Source: Kangsaoukella pontilimi (lineage in GTDB: Bacteria > Pseudomonadota > Alphaproteobacteria > Rhodobacterales > Rhodobacteraceae). From it: a stretch of 64,000 nucleotides of DNA. This document shows positions 53,345-61,335 of this stretch, piece by piece. The first letter of the stretch is position 1, and the number at the start of each line of letters is the position of its first letter. The notes below the pieces were generated by a model, which did no database searches, had not been told where the DNA came from, and saw only the letters and a list, made by a program, of their open reading frames with translations. The position numbers and the translations under genes are program-made. The stretch covers positions 1,054,001-1,118,000 of the forward strand of contig NZ_WUPT01000001.1 in assembly GCF_009830125.1 (NCBI RefSeq), written 5' to 3'.

Positions 53345-54535
53345 TCATGGTCTTGTCACTTTCAGTCGCGTCTTCAGGTCGGTCCGGCAAAACGCATGCA
53401 GGAAACATGTTTGCTCGGACACATCGAGCATGTCGCGGGCGACGTCATCGCTCTCCGTGGTCTGCAGATGGACATGGGTTTCCACCGGATCGGCAGTGCC
53501 GGCCTGCCCCGTCCCGCCGGACGCACCGCCGAGCGAAAAATGCGTGTCCTGCACGATGGAATAGGCCGGAAGATCGAGTTTCTCCATCGACGCCATCCGG
53601 CCGAACTGGGTCATGAAACAGAACCCGATCCCGGCGGAGATATAGCTGACCGCATCCGGCGCGCGACCCATGCCGCCCGCCACCGGCGCCTCGTCCGAAA
53701 GGAACCGGAAGACCGAACCGTGCGGACTGTAGAGATGCTGTTCGATCTCCTTGATCCCGTCTTCGCGAAGCGTGCAGATCGCCGCCGGATTCAGCGTGCG
53801 GTCCTGCTCGTCGCTCAGGCTGGACGCCGCCGCCGCCGTGCCCTTCGCAACCTCTTTCCGAGGAGACATACCGAGTCGTTCGATCAGCGTCAGATCGGTG
53901 TCTTCGGGCAACGGCGCCGCGCCCGACGGGTCCGGGATGACTTCGCCGGAGAGTTCCTGCGCAGCACCTGTCGCGATCCGGCCGCCATTCCGCGTCAGGG
54001 TGAACAGGCTCGGCAGCACGCCCCGCATCAGCCCGTTCAGCGGCGACGCCGCAACCGCCTCCATCAGAAGCTGGGTCAGCGCGGTATCCTCAAGATCGCA
54101 ATCGACCTCGACCTCCAGCTCGACCGGCAGCGCTCCGCCTACCATCGTGCGTTTCCGCATCGAGCCCTGCATCGTGTAATAGTTGTTCTGAGTGAGCTTC
54201 AGCCCGCGCATCTCGACGCCCCGGGCAGCGGCCAAGGCGGTGATCTCGTTCATGTAGCCGGCGATCATCCCGGTGGTCAGGAAGGCCAGCGGACAAGGCG
54301 CGGCGTCGTGGCCGCTGAGATAGGCGCCCTCGTCCGAGACAAGCCGCCACATCAAACCGGAACGGGCCGAGACGACCAGAGCCTCTTTCTGAAAGCCCGA
54401 GAGCGACCGCACCCAGGTGCGCGCCGCCTCACCCAGCCGGTTCTCGGGGGGTGTCAGGCCCACGGCCTCGGGATTGGACACGCGGAAGAACGGCGCGACA
54501 CCGCTTTCCGCGATGATGTTCTCGCCGAGCCGCAT
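53345..54535 (-). CDS. Double OsmC-fold protein
   Basis: A 396-residue protein that reads as two OsmC-like halves. The first has PCPLAFLTTGM near residue 80, in the position of the peroxidatic Cys, but a Ser (VAASPLNG) where the second Cys is expected; the second half has ISAGIGFCFMTQFGR and a Cys near the C terminus (SEQTCFLHAF). OsmC proteins reduce organic hydroperoxides with two Cys. Its ATG 54535 follows the metF-like stop by one base with GGGAGG. Its role next to a methyl-transfer and ring-cleavage operon is unknown. Confidence 0.75.
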   Translation of the reverse strand: MRLGENIIAESGVAPFFRVSNPEAVGLTPPENRLGEAARTWVRSLSGFQKEALVVSARSGLMWRLVSDEGAYLSGHDAAPCPLAFLTTGMIAGYMNEITALAAARGVEMRGLKLTQNNYYTMQGSMRKRTMVGGALPVELEVEVDCDLEDTALTQLLMEAVAASPLNGLMRGVLPSLFTLTRNGGRIATGAAQELSGEVIPDPSGAAPLPEDTDLTLIERLGMSPRKEVAKGTAAAASSLSDEQDRTLNPAAICTLREDGIKEIEQHLYSPHGSVFRFLSDEAPVAGGMGRAPDAVSYISAGIGFCFMTQFGRMASMEKLDLPAYSIVQDTHFSLGGASGGTGQAGTADPVETHVHLQTTESDDVARDMLDVSEQTCFLHAFCRTDLKTRLKVTRP

Positions 54536-54536
54536 G

Positions 54537-55475
54537 TCAGCCTCCCTTTCCCGCGCCGGCACGTGCAGCCGCGTCGTCTTCGAGGATACGGGCGGCATAG
54601 TCGGCAGACGCGCGGATGCCGCCGAGGGGGAACAGATGGATCTGTTCGAAAAGCGGCGCGCCCTCGCCGTCGGTCGCCTGCGCTACGTCAGCCAGAAGGT
54701 CGTCAGGCTCGAACGGCAGGAGAAGACGCGTGACGTCGCCCGCCCGTTTCTGCAACACCTTAAGCGACGGCCCGACCCCGCAGGCGATGGCGAACTTGAT
54801 CAGCGTCTGAAGTTTCGCCGGACCGGCAACGCCCAGATGGATCGGCAGGGTGATCCCCCCTGCCCGAAGTCCCTTTGCCCAGTCGATGACGCTGGCACCG
54901 TCGAAGGCGAACTGGGTGACGATCGCCATGTCGACACCAGCCTCTGCCGCAAACGCCTGTTTCCACCGGAGCGCCGCATCCACATTCGCGCTTCCGCCCT
55001 TGGGGTCGATATCGCGGTTCCCCTCTGGGTGGCCCGCGATGTGCAGCCGCGTAAATCCGGCGTCCTGAAAGGCCCCGGTTTCGAGAAGCTGGATCGAACT
55101 GTCGAAAGTCCCCTTCGGCGTTGTCGGGCTGCCACCAAGCACCAGCGCCTGAGACACGCCCGCCTCGGAGCGGTACCGGTCGATCCAGTCGCGGAACTCG
55201 GCCTCGTCAGCGATGATCCGCGCCGGAAAATGCGGCATCACTTCGAAGCCGTCGGCGGCAAGCCGCTTGGCAGTCGCGACCATTTCCTCGATGGGCGTGC
55301 CGTCGATATGGGCGATGTAGACGCGGGTGCCCCTAGGCAAAAGCGCGCGGAAATCGTCGATCTTCTCGGCGGTGCGCGGCATCACCTCGATGGAGAAGCC
55401 GTCAAGAACGCCCCGCATCTTGCTGACTTGAGTTGCTTTTTTCGACTTCTTTGAAAACGGCAGTATCGACATCAT
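54537..55475 (-). CDS. metF: Methylenetetrahydrofolate reductase-family protein
   Basis: A 312-residue MetF-fold (TIM barrel, FAD) protein with HIAGHPEGNRD and AIVTQFAFD, the two segments that shape the folate and flavin site. Standard MetF reduces methylene-THF to methyl-THF; beside an O-demethylase it would run in reverse, oxidising methyl-THF made by the demethylase. GGAGGAGG precedes ATG 55475. It overlaps the dioxygenase gene by 4 bases and is one base from the OsmC gene. Confidence 0.86.
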   Translation of the reverse strand: MMSILPFSKKSKKATQVSKMRGVLDGFSIEVMPRTAEKIDDFRALLPRGTRVYIAHIDGTPIEEMVATAKRLAADGFEVMPHFPARIIADEAEFRDWIDRYRSEAGVSQALVLGGSPTTPKGTFDSSIQLLETGAFQDAGFTRLHIAGHPEGNRDIDPKGGSANVDAALRWKQAFAAEAGVDMAIVTQFAFDGASVIDWAKGLRAGGITLPIHLGVAGPAKLQTLIKFAIACGVGPSLKVLQKRAGDVTRLLLPFEPDDLLADVAQATDGEGAPLFEQIHLFPLGGIRASADYAARILEDDAAARAGAGKGG

Positions 55476-56434
55476 GCCTCCTCCGGCGCCGGCGGCGTCC
55501 CGTGGGTGTGGAAGGTCTCGATAGTTTTAAGACCCCAGGCCTGACCCTTCTTCCGCTCGGTTTCGGTCCAGGTCACCGTTTCCCAGTCGGGCGCGAGGAT
55601 CAGACGCGCCCCGGCATTGGCCAGCTCGACACGGTTGCCCGCAGGCTCCCAGACATAGAGGAAGAACGTGCCCTGAATGGCGTGCTTGTGCGGACCGGTC
55701 TCGATGTGGACGCCGTTTTCCAGAAAGATATCGGCGGCGCGCAGGATATCCTCGCGCTGATCGGTGGCGTAGGTGACGTGGTGCAGCCGCGCGTCGCCCT
55801 TCCCGTGTTCCTCGGTGCAGGCGAGGTCATAGGTCTTGTTGTTGATCGTGAACCAGCAACCGCCGAGACGCCCGTTATCCAGTTGAATTTGCTCGGTCAC
55901 GCGGCTGCCAAGACAGGTCTGCATGAAGTCGCGGAAAACGGTCACGTCCTCGGCGAGCAGGTTCAGGTGGTCGATCCTGCGCGGACAGGCACCCTGCGCA
56001 TGAAACCGGCTCGCCATGTTCTTGAGAGCGGGACGGTCGGCCTCGTCCGGCTGGTAGCGATTTGTGTCGTAATAAAGCTCGAAGACGTGGCCGAACGGGT
56101 CCTCGAACCGGAACGCCTTGCCGTGGCCCAGATCGCCCGCGACCCAGCCATGGGTCTTGTAGCCTGCCGCCTCGATCGCCGCGACGCGCCGGTCAAGCGC
56201 GGCCTCGGACACGGTGCGATAGGCGATATGCCCAACACCCGTTGTGTGGTGCCGCGTCAGCTTGAGGCTGTGAAACTCGTAATCCTCCCAAGCCCTCAGA
56301 TAGGCACTGCCTCCGTCCAAGGCACTGAGTTTAAGTCCGAAAACACGCGTGAAGAAGTCGAGACTTTCGTCGAACTTGTCGGTGTAGACCTCGACATGGC
56401 CCAGATGGGCGACGTCCTGAACGGGGTCTGTCAT
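55472..56434 (-). CDS. Type I extradiol dioxygenase (VOC family, catechol 2,3-dioxygenase-like)
   Basis: A 320-residue, two-domain VOC dioxygenase. The metal ligands are His156 (RRIDHLNLL), His219 (LHHVTYATD) and Glu270 (GNRVELAN), at the same spacing as in XylE. GAAGGAGA precedes ATG 56434; longer in-frame starts are less likely. It cleaves a catechol next to the hydroxyls using Fe(II). In SYK-6 the equivalent steps use LigAB or DesZ/DesB, which are type II; here a type I enzyme sits in that place. Gallate, methylgallate or homoprotocatechuate are possible substrates. Confidence 0.92.
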   Translation of the reverse strand: MTDPVQDVAHLGHVEVYTDKFDESLDFFTRVFGLKLSALDGGSAYLRAWEDYEFHSLKLTRHHTTGVGHIAYRTVSEAALDRRVAAIEAAGYKTHGWVAGDLGHGKAFRFEDPFGHVFELYYDTNRYQPDEADRPALKNMASRFHAQGACPRRIDHLNLLAEDVTVFRDFMQTCLGSRVTEQIQLDNGRLGGCWFTINNKTYDLACTEEHGKGDARLHHVTYATDQREDILRAADIFLENGVHIETGPHKHAIQGTFFLYVWEPAGNRVELANAGARLILAPDWETVTWTETERKKGQAWGLKTIETFHTHGTPPAPEEA

Positions 56435-56519
56435 CTGCTCGTCTCCTTCGGGTTCGGTCGCGTCGGTCACTCCGTGAGACCGGCCCCGGAGCATATGCCC
56501 CGGAGCCGGCAAAGTCAGA

Positions 56520-57926
56520 TCAGGCGGCCTTGGTGCGCCAGCTATCCGCAGCGTAGGAACCGCGCGCCTCGTTCGAGTACGGCGTCGGCGAGACGCGGAC
56601 GCGGATCTCAGCCTGCTTGTGCTGCTCGGTCGAGGTCTTGGCGGTGTCGTCGGGCTCGCCCCACTTGAGCGTCAGCACGTCGCCGATTTCGACAGACTGG
56701 TCCACGACGCCAAGCGACAGGACGCAGCGCTCGTTGTAGGAATAGCCGTTAAACATCGACATCCCGACCATCTTGTCGCCGTGCATGATCATGTCGGCCG
56801 ACGACGAGGCATAGTTCGGCTGCGGGAAGTCGATCCACTTGTAGGGGATGCCCTCGTCGAACGCGGACGCGATGACCTTGAGCACGTCTTCCTTGTTCCA
56901 CTCGAAGGTGACCTTCTTCCGGTTGGTGCCGCTTTCTTTCATCTTCTGAAGCGCGGATTTCCCAATGAAATCATCCTTCTTCCAGCCGATGTAGAAGTCG
57001 TAGCCCAGCTCGAACGGGTTGACGTAGTAGTCCTCGATATTGTCCGAGACGAAGCTGCCGCCGATGGCGCCTGCGGCCTCGTACATGTCGGCACCGACCC
57101 AGTCGCGGTAGTCGGCCAGCATCCCGTCACCGGTGTAGATGCCGGGGAGCGGCGACGGAATCCAGCCAGATTCCAAGGTGTTGGTCGAATAGGCGCGGCT
57201 GCCGCACTGAACCAGATCGACGCCGGCGTCGCGCGCGGCCTGAAGGATGGTCGAGTGGATGTAGTGCTTGTCCTCGTACGGGCCCCAGATTTCCAGACCC
57301 GGCGCGCCCGACATGCCGTGGCGCAGCGCCTGCACCTTCTTCGAGCCGACATTGATCCAGTCGACATGGAAGAACTTGATGTCGGGAACCGGCCCGCCAT
57401 TCATCTTCTCGAAGATCTTCGGCGCATCGGGGCCTTGGATCTGGTAGCGATAATGTGTCCGCAGAACCCGCTCGCCCTCGGGGCGCGAGGTCGAGCGCGG
57501 GTCGTGCTTGATGCGGACGTTCCAGTTGCCGTAGGCGGCGCAGAACATCAGCCAGTTCGACGTCGGCGCGCGACCCACGAGGATGAACTTGTCCTGACGC
57601 TCGCGGAAGATGATGTGATCGCCGATCACGTGGCCGTTCGGCGTCACGGGCACAAAGTGCTTGGCGCGGTTCAGGTCGAAGTTCGAAAAGCTGTTGATGC
57701 CGTGATGGGCGAGGAATTCCTCGGCCTGCGGACCCTCGACGATCAGCTCGTCCATGTGATGGCTCTGATCGAAAAGGACGGCGGACTTGCGCCACGCTTC
57801 CTGCTCGACCCGCCAGTTGCGGAATTCGGGCGTTACGACCGGATAGACATACATGCCGATGGTCGAATTGCGGAGCATTTCGACCGGGTTTTTATGCTGG
57901 GCCATGACATCGGAAAGGCTTGGCAT
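56520..57926 (-). CDS. Tetrahydrofolate-dependent aryl O-demethylase (LigM/DesA family)
   Basis: A 468-residue GcvT-fold enzyme that matches Sphingobium LigM (vanillate / 3-O-methylgallate O-demethylase) and DesA (syringate O-demethylase) along its whole length: SAVLFDQSHHMDELIV near residue 48, SGAPGLEIWGPYE near 206, the SRAYSTNTLESGWIPSPLP segment with Tyr246 near the catalytic Tyr of LigM, and GGSFVSDNIEDYYVNPFELG. It transfers a methyl group from an aromatic methoxy group to THF, giving methyl-THF and a phenol. It is co-directional with a MetF-like gene. Whether it prefers vanillate, syringate or methylgallate cannot be told. Confidence 0.93.
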   Translation of the reverse strand: MPSLSDVMAQHKNPVEMLRNSTIGMYVYPVVTPEFRNWRVEQEAWRKSAVLFDQSHHMDELIVEGPQAEEFLAHHGINSFSNFDLNRAKHFVPVTPNGHVIGDHIIFRERQDKFILVGRAPTSNWLMFCAAYGNWNVRIKHDPRSTSRPEGERVLRTHYRYQIQGPDAPKIFEKMNGGPVPDIKFFHVDWINVGSKKVQALRHGMSGAPGLEIWGPYEDKHYIHSTILQAARDAGVDLVQCGSRAYSTNTLESGWIPSPLPGIYTGDGMLADYRDWVGADMYEAAGAIGGSFVSDNIEDYYVNPFELGYDFYIGWKKDDFIGKSALQKMKESGTNRKKVTFEWNKEDVLKVIASAFDEGIPYKWIDFPQPNYASSSADMIMHGDKMVGMSMFNGYSYNERCVLSLGVVDQSVEIGDVLTLKWGEPDDTAKTSTEQHKQAEIRVRVSPTPYSNEARGSYAADSWRTKAA

Positions 57927-57948
57927 TCTCTTCTCCTTGGGCTCTGGG

Positions 57949-58683
57949 TTATTGGGCCGTGACCAGCGAAAGTCCCGGGATACGGGTCGCCAGCCGTGGA
58001 TCGGCGTCTCTTAGAAAACGGAAATTCCGGCGGGCCAGCCGCGCGTGCTCGCGGGCGAGCGCCTCGGCGCGGGCACCTTCGCGGGCTTCGATCGCGTCGA
58101 CTATCGCGTGGTGTTGCCCCTGCGCGCGGACGAGCGACGCCAGGAAATCGGGAATGATCTCCTGCCCTCGTAGGAACGCGTTTGGCGACGCCAGCGGGTG
58201 ACGGCAGACGCGGTCCACCTCGCGGCGGATCAGGTCACTGCCGGCCATCTGGGCCAACATGTCGTGGAAACGGGCGTTCAGCCGCACGTAAAGGTCGAAA
58301 TCGACGCTGTTCGGGCCGCTGATACCTTCGTCGATACGGGCCAAAAGGCCGCGCGCATCGGCGATCACTTCGGCATCGACACCACGCTCTGCTGCAAGGC
58401 GCGCGGCAGTGCCTTCGATGACACCGCGCAATTCGATCGCGTCGTTGATGTCGTCCAGATCGAAACTCGCAACACGGCAGCCGCCGCTTTCGATCCGCTC
58501 CAGAAGCCCCTCCGAGACGAGACGATCCATCGCCTGCCGGAGCGGCGTGCGCGATACGCCCAAACGCTCGGCCAGGGCGACCTCGGGCAGGCGCGAACCG
58601 GCGTCGAACTCGCCGGACATCACCAGTCCGCGCAAGCCGATAATGGCCTTTTCGACCTGTGTCATGCGGTCGTTCTCGCCCAT
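57949..58683 (-). CDS. GntR/FCD-family transcriptional regulator
   Basis: A 244-residue regulator with an N-terminal GntR winged helix (LPEVALAERLGVSRTPLRQAMDRL near residue 32) and a C-terminal FCD effector domain (about residues 85-225), whose His and Asp metal-binding positions lie in DLYVRLNARFHDML and HHAIVDAIEAR. These regulators usually repress catabolic operons and are released by a carboxylic acid. GGGAGG is four bases from ATG 58683. The promoter ahead of it carries two TGTATACA sites, so it probably represses itself and the O-demethylase operon. Confidence 0.9.
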   Translation of the reverse strand: MGENDRMTQVEKAIIGLRGLVMSGEFDAGSRLPEVALAERLGVSRTPLRQAMDRLVSEGLLERIESGGCRVASFDLDDINDAIELRGVIEGTAARLAAERGVDAEVIADARGLLARIDEGISGPNSVDFDLYVRLNARFHDMLAQMAGSDLIRREVDRVCRHPLASPNAFLRGQEIIPDFLASLVRAQGQHHAIVDAIEAREGARAEALAREHARLARRNFRFLRDADPRLATRIPGLSLVTAQ

Positions 58684-58733
58684 GCATCCTCCCTGGACGC
58701 GGCAGCGGGCTTTGCCAGCGCGTCGCGGAGCAT

Positions 58734-58762
58734 GTCATAATGTATACAATTTAGCCCGTCAA
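58734..58762 (-). promoter_or_regulatory. Promoter and operator O1 of the GntR/O-demethylase operon
   Basis: On the minus strand TTGACG (58762-58757) and TATGAC (58739-58734) are spaced 17 bp, a normal -35/-10 pair. The perfect palindrome TGTATACA (58741-58748) lies in the spacer, where a bound repressor would block RNA polymerase. It fits the usual FCD/GntR operator type. Confidence 0.6.
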
Positions 58763-58803
58763 TCGTGAATTATCGGCTAATGTCCGCCATTTTGGTAGCC
58801 GAA

Positions 58804-58811
58804 TGTATACA
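58804..58811 (-). promoter_or_regulatory. Second TGTATACA operator O2
   Basis: The same TGTATACA palindrome with flanking AA-TGTATACA-C, centred exactly 63 bp from O1, which is six helical turns at 10.5 bp. It lies 16 bp past the end of the araC-type gene. Two sites on one face of the helix suit cooperative or looped binding. Confidence 0.55.
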
Positions 58812-58826
58812 CTGACGCGTAGAGAA

Positions 58827-59768
58827 CTACGGCCACTCGTACAGCGCGACCGATTCCGGTTGGGTATCTGCGCTGCTCAAAGACACCGCGCGCCGCAAAC
58901 GCCCCGGCGGCGTTCCGGTCATACGCCGGAAGAACCTGTTGAACTGCGCCGCCGACTGGAACCCCAGCATTCCGGCGATTTGTTCTATGGAATTTGTCGA
59001 GTTCGTAAGCAAAAGCCGCGCCTCGACCTCGCTTCTTCTGTCGATGATCGTCTTCGGCGTCCGCCCGCGCACGCGCATGCAGATGTCGCCCAACCGATCC
59101 CGCGACAGACCGAGACTCGCCGCATAGCGCTCGACCGTCCAACGCTCGCGATAGTGTTGCTCGACCATCGCGCGGAACTGATCGAATACGCGCTGCGACG
59201 GTGAATTGGCGCTGATCTCCTCAGCCGATCTCCGCTGCGACCGCCACAGCTCGATCAGCACGATGTGCAGGTAGGCCTCGATCAGCGTTCCAGCCGCCCC
59301 CCTGTCGTCGAGGGATTCGCGGTGGATCGCGTCGAAACAGCCGCGAAAGGTCGCCAGAACCTCCGGGTCGTCCGACAGCGGCATGGTCACGCGGCGATTG
59401 ACCATGGCGCGGATGTCTTCGGATTCCGGCTTGTGACCGATCGCGTTGAAAAGCGCCGTCGAGCCGATGAGCAGATGCGCGCCCACGGCGCCCGGCGAGA
59501 GCTGCGCCATCGCACCCTGTTCCCACGGCCACCAGACGATGGCGGGCGCGCGGATGGCGGTCACCACGTCCCGCAACCGGATTTCCGCATCGCCTTTCTC
59601 GATCAGAAGCGAAAGCCACGACGTGCCCGACAGGCGTTCGGCACGACCGATGACATGCGAGCGGAGCGCACCGCGATGGATGCCTGCTCGCAACCCAGCG
59701 GGTTGCGAAAGCGGTGGATTCGGCACGGTCAGCACGGCATTTCCCACATTCCGGCAATACTTTCCCAC
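58827..59768 (-). CDS. AraC-family transcriptional regulator
   Basis: A 313-residue regulator with an N-terminal cupin-like effector region and a C-terminal pair of AraC HTH motifs (WTVERYAASLGLSRDRLGDICMRVRG and IEQIAGMLGFQSAAQFNRFFRRMTG). The best fit is the AraC branch that senses aromatic acids, such as the 4-hydroxybenzoate regulators, but that is only a general resemblance. It is divergent from the aldehyde dehydrogenase gene and shares a 53-bp intergenic region, so it probably controls that promoter. Confidence 0.88.
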   Translation of the reverse strand: MGKYCRNVGNAVLTVPNPPLSQPAGLRAGIHRGALRSHVIGRAERLSGTSWLSLLIEKGDAEIRLRDVVTAIRAPAIVWWPWEQGAMAQLSPGAVGAHLLIGSTALFNAIGHKPESEDIRAMVNRRVTMPLSDDPEVLATFRGCFDAIHRESLDDRGAAGTLIEAYLHIVLIELWRSQRRSAEEISANSPSQRVFDQFRAMVEQHYRERWTVERYAASLGLSRDRLGDICMRVRGRTPKTIIDRRSEVEARLLLTNSTNSIEQIAGMLGFQSAAQFNRFFRRMTGTPPGRLRRAVSLSSADTQPESVALYEWP

Positions 59769-59821
59769 AAATCGTCATTTACTGTGCGCCATTATGATCG
59801 ATTTTGCCAGATCAGGTTCTA

Positions 59822-61276
59822 ATGGGACCGTTCGGCTCAGAGTTGTTTTGGGAGGAGCAGCTGTTTGAGACCAGGCTCATAATCGACGGAGAGTCCGTGT
59901 CGCCAGTGTCCGCGGGGCATTTCGAGCGGCGTGATCCCCTGTCCGATGCCATTGTGACGCGTGCCGCCGCCTGCAGCGTGGACGAGGCACGCGACGCGGT
60001 AAATTCCGCCGCCCGCGCCTTTTCCGCATGGTCCGAAACGCCGCCTGCCGAGCGGCAGGATGTCCTCTGCAATGCCGCCGACCTGATGCTCTCCCGTGAG
60101 GACGAGATCATCGCGGTGGCGACCGAAGAAATCGGCTCAACCGCTGAGTGGGTGCGCTTCAACGTCAAGGTGGCGGCCGACATGCTTCGCCAGACGCGCG
60201 AGCTGGCCGACGCCTTTGACGAGATCCGCGATGAGAACCGGAACTACATCCTGCGCCGCCGTCCGGCCGGTGTCGTCCTTGGCATCGCGCCCTGGAATGC
60301 CGCGGTCACGCTTGCCACGCGCGCCGCGGCTGCGCCGCTCGCCTGCGGCAACACGGTTGTTCTCAAGGGGTCCGAACTCTGCCCCAAGACCCACGAATGG
60401 GTGGCGCGCCTTCTGAACGATGCCGGCCTGCCACCGGGAGCCCTGAACTTCATCACCAATGCGCCCGACCATGCGGAGGAGATCGTCGAGGCCCTGATTG
60501 CGCACCCGGCGGTCAGGCGGGTGAACTTCACGGGCTCGACCCGTGTCGGTCGCGACATCGCCACACGTGCCGCACGGCATCTGAAGCCCTGCCTTCTGGA
60601 ACTGAGCGGCAAAGGCACGATGATCGTTCTGGCCGATGCCGACCTCGACGCAGCGGCGGATGCAGCGGCCCATGGCGGCTACTTCAACCAGGGCCAGATC
60701 TGCATGTCGACCGAACGTTTGCTGGTAGACGACGCCGTCGCAGATGAGTTCGCCCGGAGTCTGGCCGAGCGAGTCCTGCTCCTCGGCAGCAATGCCGGGA
60801 ACGGTCACGGCCCGCTCGGGGCGCTGATCAGCCCGTCTGCAGCGGTCCGGATACGGGCGCTGATCGACGATGCCCTTGCCAAGGGCGCACGGCTGATCTG
60901 CGGCGGAGACCTTGCGGGGGGCGGCATTCAGCCGGCGCTTCTGGATGAGGTCTCGCAGGGGATGCGGCTTTACACGGAAGAAGCATTCGGACCGGTCGTC
61001 GGTATCACGCGCGTGTCCGGTCCTGACGAAGCTTTGTCGGTCGCGAACGACACCGAATTCGGGCTCGTCACCTCGATCTTCAGCCGGAACGTGGCCGGAG
61101 CGACCGAGATGCTGCGCCGGATCGAGGTGGGCATCGCCCATGTGAATGGCTCGACCGTCTTCGACGACCCCCGGATGCCCTTCGGCGGCGTCAAGGCCTC
61201 GGGCTATGGCCGCTTCGGCGGGCGCGAGGCCGTGCACGAGTTCACCGATTGCCAATGGATCGCGGTCCACGACTGA
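59822..61276 (+). CDS. Aldehyde dehydrogenase (aromatic aldehyde type)
   Basis: A 484-residue NAD(P)-dependent aldehyde dehydrogenase with catalytic Cys in NQGQICMS near residue 295 and the Glu of LLELSGKG (the family norm is ELGGK). It resembles vanillin or salicylaldehyde dehydrogenases. The start is uncertain: ATG 59822 has no clear ribosome binding site, while GGGAGGAG at 59850-59857 lies just before an in-frame CTG at 59861 (MFETRLIIDG). It is divergent from the AraC gene and followed by the ABC importer, so it probably makes the acid that feeds the demethylase. Confidence 0.9.
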   Translation: MGPFGSELFWEEQLFETRLIIDGESVSPVSAGHFERRDPLSDAIVTRAAACSVDEARDAVNSAARAFSAWSETPPAERQDVLCNAADLMLSREDEIIAVATEEIGSTAEWVRFNVKVAADMLRQTRELADAFDEIRDENRNYILRRRPAGVVLGIAPWNAAVTLATRAAAAPLACGNTVVLKGSELCPKTHEWVARLLNDAGLPPGALNFITNAPDHAEEIVEALIAHPAVRRVNFTGSTRVGRDIATRAARHLKPCLLELSGKGTMIVLADADLDAAADAAAHGGYFNQGQICMSTERLLVDDAVADEFARSLAERVLLLGSNAGNGHGPLGALISPSAAVRIRALIDDALAKGARLICGGDLAGGGIQPALLDEVSQGMRLYTEEAFGPVVGITRVSGPDEALSVANDTEFGLVTSIFSRNVAGATEMLRRIEVGIAHVNGSTVFDDPRMPFGGVKASGYGRFGGREAVHEFTDCQWIAVHD

Positions 61277-61335
61277 CCCAACGACGAATGCTCGACGCCG
61301 GATACCGGCAGAAACATGAAAAGGGAGGAAACGAC

